DNA of 64,000 bases from NCBI RefSeq assembly GCF_014203545.1, contig NZ_JACHJG010000004.1, positions 461,266-525,265 of the forward strand, read 5' to 3'. Made by a program: the position numbers and the translations under genes. Below are positions 18,008-26,856 of this stretch, piece after piece. Source of the stretch: Streptomyces netropsis. Its GTDB lineage: Bacteria > Actinomycetota > Actinomycetes > Streptomycetales > Streptomycetaceae. The notes below the pieces were generated by a model. That model did not search any database, had not been told where the DNA came from, and saw nothing but the letters and a program-made list of their open reading frames with translations. Position 1 is the stretch's first letter; every line of letters starts with the position of its first letter.

Positions 18008-18451
18008 ATGGGATCGGTGCGCAAGGCGAGTGCCTGGCTTGGCCTCGTCGACGACAGCGATGACGAGCGCTACTACGACGACGACTACGCCGACGCCGAG
18101 GGACCGGTGCCCGGCGACTCCTGGGTGACCAACCCGAAGGTGCTGGTGACCGACGAGGCCGCGCAGGAGCAGGGCACCCGCATCGCCACGGTCACCCCGG
18201 ACGGCTTCCGGGACGCCCGTGGCATCGGCGAACTGTTCCGGGAGGGTGTCCCGGTGATCGTGAACCTCACCAGCATGGAGCCCAACGACGCCAAGCGCGT
18301 CGTGGACTTCGCGGCCGGCCTGACCTTCGGCCTGCGCGGCACGATCGAGCGCGTGGCCAACCGCGTCTTCCTGCTCACCCCCGCCGACTACAAGGTGGTC
18401 AGCGGCGAGCACACGGGCCGCGCGAACGGCGGCTTCTTCAACCAGAACTAG
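18008..18451 (+). CDS. sflA: SepF-like cell division protein (SflA type)
   Basis: A 147-residue protein of the SepF/DUF552 family, which binds FtsZ and membranes during septation. Residues 1-15 ([15 protein letters not shown]) form the amphipathic membrane-binding helix. A short acidic linker ([18 protein letters not shown]) follows, and the core domain spans about 45-140, with [38 protein letters not shown] and [13 protein letters not shown]. It ends GGFFNQN. The short linker distinguishes it from the main Streptomyces SepF and fits the SepF-like paralogue SflA, which influences tip growth and branching. AGAGGAGG precedes the ATG. The gene stands alone, and its 3' end is partly repeated downstream. 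Confidence 0.88.
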   Translation: MGSVRKASAWLGLVDDSDDERYYDDDYADAEGPVPGDSWVTNPKVLVTDEAAQEQGTRIATVTPDGFRDARGIGELFREGVPVIVNLTSMEPNDAKRVVDFAAGLTFGLRGTIERVANRVFLLTPADYKVVSGEHTGRANGGFFNQN

Positions 18452-18556
18452 CGCGGTCGGGGGTTACCGGCTGGGGGTCCGGGGGTCGCCCCCCGGAAGA
18501 CGCAGCAACCAGAACCAGCACGGTCGGGGGGTTACCAGCCGGGGGTCCGGGGGTCG
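18440..18556. repeat. Imperfect tandem repeat echoing the sflA 3' end
   Basis: The 49-bp segment 18440-18488 begins in the last codons of sflA (AACCAGAACTAG) and runs into GGGGGTCCGGGGGTCG. It recurs at 18507-18556 with about five differences, including TAG changed to CAG. Between the copies CCGGGGG-TCGC-CCCCCGG forms a 7-bp hairpin that can serve as terminator. Confidence 0.85.
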
Positions 18557-18578
18557 GAAGCGACAGGGGGGTGGGTGC

Positions 18579-19766
18579 TCACCGGAACGCGTCGAGGCCG
18601 GTGAGCGCCTTGCCCAGCACGAGCTGGTGCATCTCGACGGTGCCTTCGTAGGTGAGCACCGATTCCAGGTTCGTGGCGTGCCGCATCACGGGGTATTCCA
18701 GCGAGATCCCGTTCGCGCCGAGGATCGTACGGGCCGTACGACAGATCTCGATCGCCTCCCGCACGTTGTTGAGCTTGCCGAAGCTGACCTGCTCCGGCCG
18801 CAGTTTCCCCGCGTCCATCCGCCGCCCCAGATGGTGGGCGAGCAGGATGCCCTTGTGCAGCTCCACGGCCATGTCGGCGAGCTTGGCCTGGGTGAGCTGG
18901 AAGCCGCCGATCGGCTTGCCGAACTGCTCACGGGTCCTCGCGTAGTCGAGCGCCGACTCGAAGCTCGCGCGTGCGGCGCCCATCGAGCCCCAGACGATGC
19001 CGTAGCGGGCGTGGCTGAGGCAGCTGAGCGGCCCGCGCAGCCCGGTGACCTCCGGGAGCACCGCGTCGGCGGGCAGCCGTACCTCGTCGAGGACGAGCTC
19101 GCTGGTGACGGAGGCGCGCAGCGACCACTTGTGCCGGATCTCGGGTGCGGAGAAGCCGGGACGGTCGGTGGGGACGACGAAACCGCGGATGCCGTCGTCG
19201 GTCTGTGCCCAGACGACCGCGACCCCGGCCACCGAGCCGTTGGTGATCCACATTTTGCGGCCCGTCAGCACCCAGTCGTCGCCGTCGCGCTTGGCGTGGG
19301 TGCGCATGCCCGCGGGGTCCGAGCCGTGGTCGGGTTCGGTGAGCCCGAAGCAGCCGATGATCTCGCCGGCGGCCATGCCGGGCAGCCACTGCCGCTTCTG
19401 CTCCTCGGAGCCGAAGCGGTGGATGGCGTACATCGCGAGGGAGCCCTGGACGGAGACGAGCGAGCGGATGCCGGAGTCGGCGGCCTCCAGCTCCAGGCAG
19501 GCGAGGCCGTACTGGACGGCGCTGGCACCCGCGCAGCCGTAGCCGGTGAGCTGCATGCCGAGGGCGCCGAGGGAACCCAGCTCGCGGGCGAGTTCACGGA
19601 TGTCGGGCAGTTCGCCGCGCTCGTACCAGTCGGCGATGTGGGGCAGCACCCGGTCGGTGGCCCACCGGCGGACGGTGTCGCGTACGGCCAGGTCCTCGTC
19701 GGTCAGCAGATCGTCGAGGCCCAGCGGGTCGCGCGGATCGAACGACGGCAGCGTGCGTACGGACAT
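18579..19766 (-). CDS. gcdH: Glutaryl-CoA dehydrogenase-type acyl-CoA dehydrogenase
   Basis: A 395-residue FAD flavoenzyme that oxidises and decarboxylates glutaryl-CoA to crotonyl-CoA in lysine/tryptophan degradation. It aligns closely with human GCDH along its length: YGCAGASAVQYGLACLELEA, ADSGIRSLVSVQGSLAM, IIGCFGLTEPDHGSDP, KMWITNG, LSHARYGIVWGSMGAA and the catalytic-base motif NLESVLTYEGTVEMHQL with its Glu. The Arg of SGIRS that contacts the glutarate carboxylate is present, supporting the specific call over a generic acyl-CoA dehydrogenase. The start at 19766 is preceded by GGAGG six bases upstream; the longer frame adds 17 non-homologous residues. Confidence 0.88.
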   Translation of the reverse strand: MSVRTLPSFDPRDPLGLDDLLTDEDLAVRDTVRRWATDRVLPHIADWYERGELPDIRELARELGSLGALGMQLTGYGCAGASAVQYGLACLELEAADSGIRSLVSVQGSLAMYAIHRFGSEEQKRQWLPGMAAGEIIGCFGLTEPDHGSDPAGMRTHAKRDGDDWVLTGRKMWITNGSVAGVAVVWAQTDDGIRGFVVPTDRPGFSAPEIRHKWSLRASVTSELVLDEVRLPADAVLPEVTGLRGPLSCLSHARYGIVWGSMGAARASFESALDYARTREQFGKPIGGFQLTQAKLADMAVELHKGILLAHHLGRRMDAGKLRPEQVSFGKLNNVREAIEICRTARTILGANGISLEYPVMRHATNLESVLTYEGTVEMHQLVLGKALTGLDAFR

Positions 19767-19892
19767 GCTCGGCCTCCGGCTCGGGACGGACGCGATCTCC
19801 GCCCGCGGTGTGATCATCCCAGTCGCCCCGACGCTACGACCGGGTAACCCCCGCCGTCCAGACCCTCGTGGGCCGAGCCACGCGGTGCGCCG

Positions 19893-21578
19893 TCAGCCCG
19901 CCGTGGCCCCGCCCACCGGGGCACGGTCGCGAGGCGCTGCCTCGCCGTCGCCTGCGTCACAGGGCGAACCCCCGCCGGACGGCGCGCCGCACTCCATGAC
20001 GCGCGGCAGGCGCAGCGCCGCGAGCGCGCCGAGGAGCAGCAGCCCGGCGCTGACGACGAGGGTGACGTGCAGGCCGTGGACGAAGGAGTCGCGTGCGGCG
20101 GTGCGCAGGGCCTCGCCGGCCGGGCCGCCGAGGCGGTGCGCGACCTCGTACGCCTCGCCGAGCGAGTGGCTCGCGGCCGCACCGGCCGCGCTCGGCACAC
20201 CGGGGGCGGAGGTGACGCCGGGGGCGTAGGCGGCGTTCATGACGGTGCCCAGGAGGGCGATGCCGATGCCGGCGCCGAGTTGGTAGGAGGTCTCGCCGAT
20301 CGCGGCGGCGCCGCCCGCGGACTCGGCGGCGGCCTCGCTGAGCATGGACTCGTACGCCCCGAAGAGCGTGGTCTCCAGGCCGAAGCCGAGGAGGACGAAG
20401 CCCGCGACGAGGACACCGGGCCGGTCGTGCTGGCCCATCAGCGTCAGGGAGAGGACCGCCGCGGCGGTCAGGACGAAGCCAAGGCTCACCATCGCGCGGG
20501 GGCCGAAGCGGTGCAGCATGCGGGAGCCGGCGAGGCCCGAGGCCATCGCGGCGAGGGTGAGCGGCAGCAGCCGCAGACCGGTTTCGAGCGGGGTGAGGCC
20601 GAGGACGAGCTGGAGGTACTGGGCGGCTATCAGCTCGAGGCCGACCAGCGCCAGCATGGCCAGCACGATGCAGCCCACGGAGGTGCCGAAGGCCGGCCGG
20701 GCGAACAGGCTGAGGTCGACGAGGGGGTGCTTGCGGCGCCGCTGCCGGCGGGTGAAGAGGATCAGCAGGGCGACGCCGAGGGCCGTCGGCACGACGGTGG
20801 CGAGGCTCAGCAACTCGCCGCCGCCCGCCCGCTTCACGCCGAGGACCACGCCGAACAGTCCGAAGGCGGCCATCAGCGCGCCGAGGACGTCCCACGGTCC
20901 GTTGCGGTCGCCGGTCGACTCGGGCAGCAGCCATCGTCCGATGGGGAGGCTGACCACCATCAGCGGGATGTTGATGAGGAAGACCGAACCCCACCAGAAG
21001 TGTTCGAGGAGGAATCCGCCGAGCAGCGGGCCGGCGGCCGCGCCCACGGCGGCCACGGCGCTCCAGATGCCGATGGCCAGCGCCCGCTCCCGGCGGTCGG
21101 GGAAGACCTGCCGGAGGATCGAGAGCGTCGCGGGCATGATCATCGCGCCGCCGACGCCGAGCAGCGCCCGGGCCCCGATGAGCACCTCCGGCGTGGTGGC
21201 GACCGCGGCGAGCGCGGAGGCGACGCCGAAGAGCCCGTAGCCGAGGAGGAGCACCCGGCGGCGGCCCACCCGGTCGCCGAGGGTGCCGAAGAGGATGAGG
21301 AGCGAGGCGCAGACGAGGGGGTAGACGTCGACGATCCACAGCAGCTGGATCGCACCGGGCCGCAGGTCCTCGGTGACGGCCGGCACGGCGACGTGCAGCA
21401 CGGTCGCGTCGACGGCGACCAGCAGCAGGCTGACGCACAGGACGACGAGCACGGTCCAGCGGCTCGCCCCGGCTCCCGGCCCGTGCCCGCGGCGCGGCCG
21501 CTGCCGCTGGCCGTACCGGGACCGCTGCCGGGGAACGCCCGCCGCCCGTGAGGGGCCGGCCGTGGTCGTCCCGGACAT
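19893..21578 (-). CDS. MFS drug-export protein, DHA2 (14-TM) family
   Basis: A 561-residue proton-driven exporter of the QacA/SmvA/LfrA type. After a basic cytoplasmic N-terminus the first membrane helix carries VAVDATVLHVAVPAVTEDL, then LWIVDVYPLVCASLLI. The MFS loop motif is GTLGDRVGRRRVLLLGYG, and the antiporter motif C region is seen in WSAVAAVGAAAGPLLGGFLL. Fourteen hydrophobic segments can be counted. The C-terminus is a Gly/Pro/Ala-rich tail. The ATG at 21578 has GGAGG upstream at normal spacing. The gene is divergent from the PIG-V-like gene and no local regulator is visible. Substrate unknown. Confidence 0.88.
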   Translation of the reverse strand: MSGTTTAGPSRAAGVPRQRSRYGQRQRPRRGHGPGAGASRWTVLVVLCVSLLLVAVDATVLHVAVPAVTEDLRPGAIQLLWIVDVYPLVCASLLILFGTLGDRVGRRRVLLLGYGLFGVASALAAVATTPEVLIGARALLGVGGAMIMPATLSILRQVFPDRRERALAIGIWSAVAAVGAAAGPLLGGFLLEHFWWGSVFLINIPLMVVSLPIGRWLLPESTGDRNGPWDVLGALMAAFGLFGVVLGVKRAGGGELLSLATVVPTALGVALLILFTRRQRRRKHPLVDLSLFARPAFGTSVGCIVLAMLALVGLELIAAQYLQLVLGLTPLETGLRLLPLTLAAMASGLAGSRMLHRFGPRAMVSLGFVLTAAAVLSLTLMGQHDRPGVLVAGFVLLGFGLETTLFGAYESMLSEAAAESAGGAAAIGETSYQLGAGIGIALLGTVMNAAYAPGVTSAPGVPSAAGAAASHSLGEAYEVAHRLGGPAGEALRTAARDSFVHGLHVTLVVSAGLLLLGALAALRLPRVMECGAPSGGGSPCDAGDGEAAPRDRAPVGGATAG

Positions 21579-21743
21579 TCACACACCTCCGTGTCATGCG
21601 CGCTCGCCGCCGACCGCGGACCTTGGGGGACTGTGGACCCGCAGGTGACCTGGGCGAGTGAGTCGACAGCGTACGCGAGTCCCGGACCGTCATACGTGGC
21701 CTCGCTCACGTCGAACGACGGACCGCCCGGGGCACGGGTGTGC

Positions 21744-22952
21744 ATGCTGGACAATCGGTCGGTGACCGATCTCGCTTCCCCCACCACCTCGGGCGCCCCC
21801 GCGGCCGCCGGTACGGGCCGTCTTCCCGGCGCCCGCGCGGCGCTGCGGCACGCCGCCCCCGCGCTGCTGGTGTACGCGGGGATCCGGTGCTTGGGAATCG
21901 TGGTGCTCGCGGTGTGGGGGTGGGCCGCGGGCAAGGATCCGCACCAGCTGCTCTCGGCCCGCTGGGACTCCCTCTGGTACTCCCGGATAGCCGAGGACGG
22001 CTACGGCTACACGCTGCATCTCAGTGGCGGCAAGGTCCACTCCGATCTGGCGTTCTTCCCGCTGCTGCCCTGGCTGGAGCGGACGCTGTCCGCCGTCTTC
22101 CCGCTCTCGGCCGCCGACGCGGGGCTCGCGATCAGCGCCGTCGCCTCGCTCTTCGCCGCCTGGGCGGTCTTCGCGGTCGGCGACCGGGTCGGCGGGCGGC
22201 GCACCGGCATCGCGCTCGCCGCGCTGTGGGCGGCGCTGCCGGTCGGCATCGTGCAGTCGATGGCCTACTCCGAGTCGCTCTTCACGGCGCTGGCCGCGTG
22301 GAGCGTGTACTGCGTGCTGACCGGGCGGTGGGTGTGGGCGGGTTCACTCGCGGCACTGGCCGGGCTGACCCGGCCGGTGGGGGCGGCGGTCGTCGCGGCC
22401 GTGTGGATCACAGCGGCGGTGACGCTGCTGCGGGCACGCCGCACGGGCGGGAAGGAGCCGCTCGCCCGGATGGCGCTCGGGGTGGTGCTCGCTCCGCTCG
22501 GCTGGCTCGCGTACTTCGCCTGGGTCGGCGTGCGGACCGGGAGCGTGACCGGCTATCTGGACGTGCAGGGCGGCTGGGGCAACGGCTTCGACGGGGGGCT
22601 GGCCTTCGGTTCCTTCATCGCCGGGCGCCTCACGGGCTCCGCCTGGCCCGCCGGGGTCGGCCTGCTGATCGGCGTCGCCCTGGTGATCCGGCTGTACGTG
22701 GCGGGGGTCCGGCAGCGCCAGCCGCTGCCGCTCCTCGTCTACGCCGGGGTGGTCCTGCTGCTCGCCCTGACCGCCAAGGGGTACTTCGGCTCCAAGCCGC
22801 GCCTGATGATGCCCGCCTTCCCGCTGCTGCTGCCCCTCGCGGCGGCGCTCGCGCGGCTGCGGACGGCCCGGGCGGTGGGGACGGTCGCGGTGGTGGCGCT
22901 GGTGTCGGCGCTCTACGGAGCGTTCTGGCTGCACGGCTCCGGCCCGCCATGA
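21744..22952 (+). CDS. PIG-V-like mannosyltransferase, polytopic membrane protein
   Basis: The roughly 402-residue protein has about ten hydrophobic segments and the motifs of actinobacterial PIG-V/GT-C proteins: ARWDSLWYSRIAEDGYGY, AFFPLLPWLE, MAYSESLFTALAAWSV and AALAGLTRPVGAA. These enzymes use polyprenyl-phosphate-mannose to decorate cell-surface glycans or proteins. The catalytic Asp is expected in RWDS. The start is uncertain: ATG at 21744 has no good Shine-Dalgarno, and GTG at 21762 lies six bases after GACAAT, which could be the -10 box of a leaderless transcript. It precedes the PAP2 phosphatase gene on the same strand, separated by about 270 bp. Confidence 0.8.
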   Translation: MLDNRSVTDLASPTTSGAPAAAGTGRLPGARAALRHAAPALLVYAGIRCLGIVVLAVWGWAAGKDPHQLLSARWDSLWYSRIAEDGYGYTLHLSGGKVHSDLAFFPLLPWLERTLSAVFPLSAADAGLAISAVASLFAAWAVFAVGDRVGGRRTGIALAALWAALPVGIVQSMAYSESLFTALAAWSVYCVLTGRWVWAGSLAALAGLTRPVGAAVVAAVWITAAVTLLRARRTGGKEPLARMALGVVLAPLGWLAYFAWVGVRTGSVTGYLDVQGGWGNGFDGGLAFGSFIAGRLTGSAWPAGVGLLIGVALVIRLYVAGVRQRQPLPLLVYAGVVLLLALTAKGYFGSKPRLMMPAFPLLLPLAAALARLRTARAVGTVAVVALVSALYGAFWLHGSGPP

Positions 22953-23224
22953 TCGTTGATTCGGGGGCCGGACCGGACCGGCGGGAAACGGCGCGGAACG
23001 CCTCGGCCAAGCACTGATAAACGGTGTCGCACAAAAGAGAATTAACGCATCGCGGACCTCGTACGGCATCCGGCGGGGGATTCTTTAGGCGTTTCTTATT
23101 CCCGCTGGTCGAAGTCTGCTCGAAGTGATGACGGTCCGGCTTGAGACGCATTCCACATCACATCGCCATCACAATGAGGCCTGATCGGCCGAAGCCTCCC
23201 GTCACGCAATGTAACGTCCATTGA

Positions 23225-24232
23225 GTGCGTACCAACGACGAGCTCGCCCACGTGGAGGAGCACCCCACCGAACCCGTGCGACCACGGATGACCCGGACAC
23301 GTCTGGGGATCTTCGTGGCGACCCTCACGGTCTACGTGGCGATCGTGGTCGGCGTGCTCACCACGTCCTGGCCCGTGCGCTTCGACTGGCAGGTCATGCT
23401 CTTCCGGCCGTACAAGCAGTGGCCGGAGATCCACACCTTCCTCGACTACTTCGTGGTCCTGGGCCAGCGCGGCCCGACCGCGGTCGCGGTGGCCGCCTGG
23501 CTGGGCTGGTGCACCTACCGGCAGAAGACCCTGCGTCCGCTGCTGGTGCTGGGCACCTCGCTGCTGCTGCTCAACGCCACCGTGGGCGCCGCGAAGATCG
23601 GCATGGGCCGGCTCGGCCCGCACTACGCCACCTCGATCGGCTCCAACGAGATGTTCGCCGGCGGCGACATATTCCCCTCCGGCCACACCGCGAACGCGGT
23701 GGTGACCTGGGGCGTCCTCGCCTATCTGGCCACCACGCCGCGCAGCCGCCGGGTCGCCTCCGTCAGCGCCGCGCTCCTCGCGCTCGGGGTCGGCATGACG
23801 ACCGTGTACCTGGGCACCCACTGGATCAGCGATGTGACGCTCGGCTGGAGCGCCGGACTGCTGGTGCTGCTCTCCCTGCCGTGGTTCGAGGCGCCGATGG
23901 CGGTCGCCGAGGCGTGGCTGCTGGGCATCTGGCACCGGCTGCGCGAGCGCACCGCTCTCGTACCGGCCCCCGTCGCGCCGATCGCCCTGGGCGGCCCGCG
24001 CACCCCGGTCGACGACGAACTGCCCGCCCGCGAGCCGGTGGGCGCCGGAAGCCGCGCCGGTGCGCGCGTGCCCGACGGCAGGCCCCACCTGTCGCCCCGG
24101 CCGCACACGACCCGCTCCGAGCGGACGCCGGTCACCCCGACCGGCAGCCGCCGCCCGCCGCACTCCGACCGGGCGCCGCGCACCTCGCCGGTGCTCCCGG
24201 CCACGGGCCGCGGCCGCACCGTCGGCGGCTGA
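23225..24232 (+). CDS. PAP2-family membrane phosphatase
   Basis: A 335-residue polytopic protein with the three phosphatase motifs: KIGMGRLGP (motif 1, slightly degenerate), GGDIFPSGHTANA (motif 2) and a third motif in GMTTVYLGTHWISDV, whose His and Asp are in place. Six membrane segments span about 30-235. The last 100 residues are Pro/Arg-rich and presumably cytoplasmic. Substrates of the family are phosphatidic acid or polyprenyl pyrophosphates. The GTG at 23225 lacks a Shine-Dalgarno but sits seven bases after TAACGT, consistent with a leaderless start; ATG at the MTRTRLG position is an alternative. Confidence 0.85.
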   Translation: MRTNDELAHVEEHPTEPVRPRMTRTRLGIFVATLTVYVAIVVGVLTTSWPVRFDWQVMLFRPYKQWPEIHTFLDYFVVLGQRGPTAVAVAAWLGWCTYRQKTLRPLLVLGTSLLLLNATVGAAKIGMGRLGPHYATSIGSNEMFAGGDIFPSGHTANAVVTWGVLAYLATTPRSRRVASVSAALLALGVGMTTVYLGTHWISDVTLGWSAGLLVLLSLPWFEAPMAVAEAWLLGIWHRLRERTALVPAPVAPIALGGPRTPVDDELPAREPVGAGSRAGARVPDGRPHLSPRPHTTRSERTPVTPTGSRRPPHSDRAPRTSPVLPATGRGRTVGG

Positions 24233-24294
24233 CCGGACCACCGAGCGCGGGGCGGTACGCACCACTCCCCCGCGCCGGAACGACGCGCCGTACG

Positions 24295-24360
24295 GATCGG
24301 CCCCGGAAGCTCTCACCGAGCTTCCGGGGCCGATCTGCATGAGAGCTTCCGGGGCCGATC
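24295..24360. terminator. 18-bp hairpin terminator with a duplicated right arm
   Basis: GATCGGCCCCGGAAGCTC (24295-24312) pairs perfectly with GAGCTTCCGGGGCCGATC (24318-24335) around the loop TCACC. The right arm is repeated exactly at 24343-24360, so two alternative hairpins are possible. It lies between the convergent PAP2 and I78 inhibitor genes. Confidence 0.85.
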
Positions 24361-24396
24361 CGCATGCGGCGGCACGCGCGGGTCCGCCGGACCCGG

Positions 24397-24612
24397 TCAG
24401 CCCTTCCAGCAGCGCCGTACGGTGTCGCCCTCGACCTCGAAGTTGAGCCGGCCCACCTGGTACTCCATGGTGATGATCGCGCCGGGCGGCAGCGCCCGGA
24501 CGGTCGCCCAGCCGCGTTCCCGCGCCCGGTCGGCGGCAGCCGTGGCGTCGAGTCCCACGTACGCCTCGGGGGCGTCGTCGGGGTCCGTCGGAAGGTTCGG
24601 TAGAGGTGCCAT
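24397..24612 (-). CDS. Small I78-family protease inhibitor-like protein
   Basis: The 71-residue protein shows the I78 inhibitor pattern: a helix AAADRARERGW, then VRALPPGAIITMEYQVGRLNFEVEG and a terminal RRCWKG. In the family the PG, the acidic residue before the aromatic and RLN are conserved; here E replaces the more usual D in T-x-D/E-Y. No signal peptide is evident, so it may be cytoplasmic or leave by another route. The ATG at 24612 is the most likely start, since upstream in-frame residues (MWSWHAPPSTG) lack family similarity. It stands alone between two terminator-like regions. Confidence 0.72.
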   Translation of the reverse strand: MAPLPNLPTDPDDAPEAYVGLDATAAADRARERGWATVRALPPGAIITMEYQVGRLNFEVEGDTVRRCWKG

Positions 24613-25170
24613 GACAGCCACCGTAGGCGGCCGGGCGGGACCGGTGGAAGGCGGGGCGTGCCATGACCACATCCGCCCCACGTCCGCCACTGGTCACACT
24701 TCTGTTACAGAAAACTCGCGCCGGTTTGCCGTAACGCAGGTCACTCGTACGGGCCTTCTCATCTCCCGCACCAGGCCTTCCGGCGACTTCCGAGGGGAAT
24801 TCACCAGGCCTTTTCCGAACGCCTCCCGAAACGCCCCCCGGGACGGTGGAACTTTCACCGGAAAGGCGCTTCGAAGTCATTACCCCGGGGTAATTCCCGG
24901 CCTTCGGAAGTGCGGGCCCGCGTCGAACGGAAGGAAGAATTCCGCCTGTCGGGCACACGAGTCCCGGGCACGTGTTTGAGAGGTCTCCCGCCCGGCCCGG
25001 CCGGGGCCGTTCGCGGCCCTCCGCCACCTCGCCCGGGGCCCGACGGAGACGGCCGGACGGTGGCCGACCGACACGCCGGACGCGTGAGGCACCCTCGCGC
25101 CCCGCCCCCGTGACGAGCATCATGACGGGTGCCCGAGGGCCCGTGTGAGCTGAAGCGAAGGGGTACGCGG
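24613..25170. other. 558-bp intergenic region upstream of the oxidase gene
   Basis: No gene was recognised here. Base composition is locally lower in GC than the surroundings (for example around 24710-24730 and 24850-24900). The clearest structure is the 16-bp palindrome described separately. The region must hold the promoters of the I78 gene and of the downstream oxidase gene. Confidence 0.6.
24879..24894. promoter_or_regulatory. Perfect 16-bp palindrome, candidate operator
   Basis: ATTACCCCGGGGTAAT is a perfect inverted repeat located about 280 bp upstream of the cytochrome oxidase start. Flanking TTCGAAG and CCTTCGGAA add further short symmetry. Its AT-rich ends and GC core are typical of a dimeric repressor site; no regulator can be named. 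Confidence 0.4.
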
Positions 25171-26856
25171 ATGGGGACCGACACCGCACAGGCGTCCGCC
25201 GGGCAGGTCCGGGAGCGGCACCGCGGGCGGATCGTCGTCGACTGGCTGTCGACCACGGACCACAAGAAGATCGGGCATCTCTATCTGATCACCTCGTTCG
25301 CCTTCTTCCTCGCGGGCGGACTGCTGGCCATGCTGATGCGCGCCGAACTGGCCCGCCCCGGGCTGCAGCTGATCAGCAACGAGCAGTTCAACGAGGCGTT
25401 CACCGCGCACGGCACGATCATGCTGCTGTTGTTCGCGACACCGGCCTTCGCGGGCTTCGCCAACGCGATCATGCCGCTGCAGATCGGCGCCCCGGACGTG
25501 GCGTTCCCGCGGCTCAACATGTTCGCGTACTGGCTGTATCTCTTCGGCGGTCTGATCGTGGTGGCCGCGCTGCTGTCCCCGCAGGGCGGCGCGACCTTCG
25601 GCTGGACCGGCTACGCGCCGCTCAACAGCATGGTCCGCTCGCCGGGTGTCGGCACGGACATGTGGATCATGGGACTGGCGCTCTCCGGTTTCGGCACGAT
25701 CCTCGGCGCGGTGAACTTCATCACCACCATCATCGGGATGCGCGCCCCGGGGATGACGATGTTCCGGATGCCGGTCTTCACCTGGAACGTGCTGTTCACC
25801 TCGATCCTGATCATCATGGCCTTCCCCGTGCTCGCCGCGGCGCTGCTCTGCCTGGAGGCGGACCGGCGGTTCGGCTCGATGGTCTTCGAGGCGCAGAACG
25901 GCGGGACGCTGCTGTGGCAGCACCTGTTCTGGTTCTTCGGCCACCCGGAGGTCTACATCATCGCGCTGCCGTTCTTCGGCATCATCACGGAGATCATCCC
26001 GGTCTTCTCCCGCAAGCCGATCTTCGGCTATGTGATGCTGATCGGCGCGACCATGGCGATCACCGCCCTGTCGGTGGTGGTCTGGGCCCACCACATGTTC
26101 GCGACGGGCGCGGTGCTGCTGCCCTTCTTCTCCTTCATGTCCTTCCTCATCGCCGTGCCGACCGGGGTGAAGTTCTTCAACTGGATCGGCACGATGTGGC
26201 AGGGGTCGCTGTCCTTCGAGGCGCCGATGCTGTGGGCGACCGGCTTCCTGGTGAGCTTCCTCTTCGGCGGACTCACCGGGGTGATCCTGGCCTCGCCACC
26301 GCTGGACTTCCAGGTCACGGACTCGTACTTCGTGGTCGCGCACTTCCACTACGTGGTGTTCGGGACGGTCGTCTTCGCGATGTTCGCGGGCTTCTACTTC
26401 TGGTGGCCGAAGTTCACGGGGAAGATGCTGGAGGAGCGGCTGGCGCAGATCCACTTCTGGACCCTGTTCGTCGGCTTCCACCTCACGTTCCTGGTCCAGC
26501 ACTGGCTGGGCGCCGAGGGCATGCCCCGGCGGTACGCGGACTACCTCGCGGCCGACGGCTTCACCGCGCTCAACACGGTGTCCTCGATCGGCGCGTTCCT
26601 GCTCGGGCTGTCGACGTTGCCGTTCCTCTACAACGTCTGGAAGACCGCGAAGTACGCTCCGAAGGTGGAGATCGAGGACCCCTGGGGCTACGGGCGTTCG
26701 CTGGAGTGGGCGACTTCCTGCCCGCCGCCCCGGCACAACTTCCTCACCCTGCCCCGGATCCGCTCCGAGTCACCGGCCTTCGACCATCACCATCCGGAGG
26801 TGGCGCAGCTGGCTGAGCCTTCGCCTCCGGTAGAGCCCGACCGAGCCGGTCCCTGA
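25171..26856 (+). CDS. ctaD: Cytochrome c oxidase subunit I (aa3 type), solitary copy
   Basis: The 561-residue haem-copper oxidase catalytic subunit has 12 membrane helices. The low-spin haem ligand His is in [14 protein letters not shown], and CuB ligands are in FGHPEVYI and WAHHMFATG. The haem a3 ligand lies in [11 protein letters not shown]. The motif [10 protein letters not shown] near the N-terminus and the proton-channel residues in YWLYLFGG and GHPEVY support function. Subunits II, III and the cytochrome bcc genes are absent from the neighbourhood, so this is a stand-alone copy, probably in addition to the main cta-qcr cluster. GAAGGGG precedes the ATG at 25171. Its 3' end overlaps the opposing WYL regulator by 113 bp. 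Confidence 0.92.
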   Translation: MGTDTAQASAGQVRERHRGRIVVDWLSTTDHKKIGHLYLITSFAFFLAGGLLAMLMRAELARPGLQLISNEQFNEAFTAHGTIMLLLFATPAFAGFANAIMPLQIGAPDVAFPRLNMFAYWLYLFGGLIVVAALLSPQGGATFGWTGYAPLNSMVRSPGVGTDMWIMGLALSGFGTILGAVNFITTIIGMRAPGMTMFRMPVFTWNVLFTSILIIMAFPVLAAALLCLEADRRFGSMVFEAQNGGTLLWQHLFWFFGHPEVYIIALPFFGIITEIIPVFSRKPIFGYVMLIGATMAITALSVVVWAHHMFATGAVLLPFFSFMSFLIAVPTGVKFFNWIGTMWQGSLSFEAPMLWATGFLVSFLFGGLTGVILASPPLDFQVTDSYFVVAHFHYVVFGTVVFAMFAGFYFWWPKFTGKMLEERLAQIHFWTLFVGFHLTFLVQHWLGAEGMPRRYADYLAADGFTALNTVSSIGAFLLGLSTLPFLYNVWKTAKYAPKVEIEDPWGYGRSLEWATSCPPPRHNFLTLPRIRSESPAFDHHHPEVAQLAEPSPPVEPDRAGP

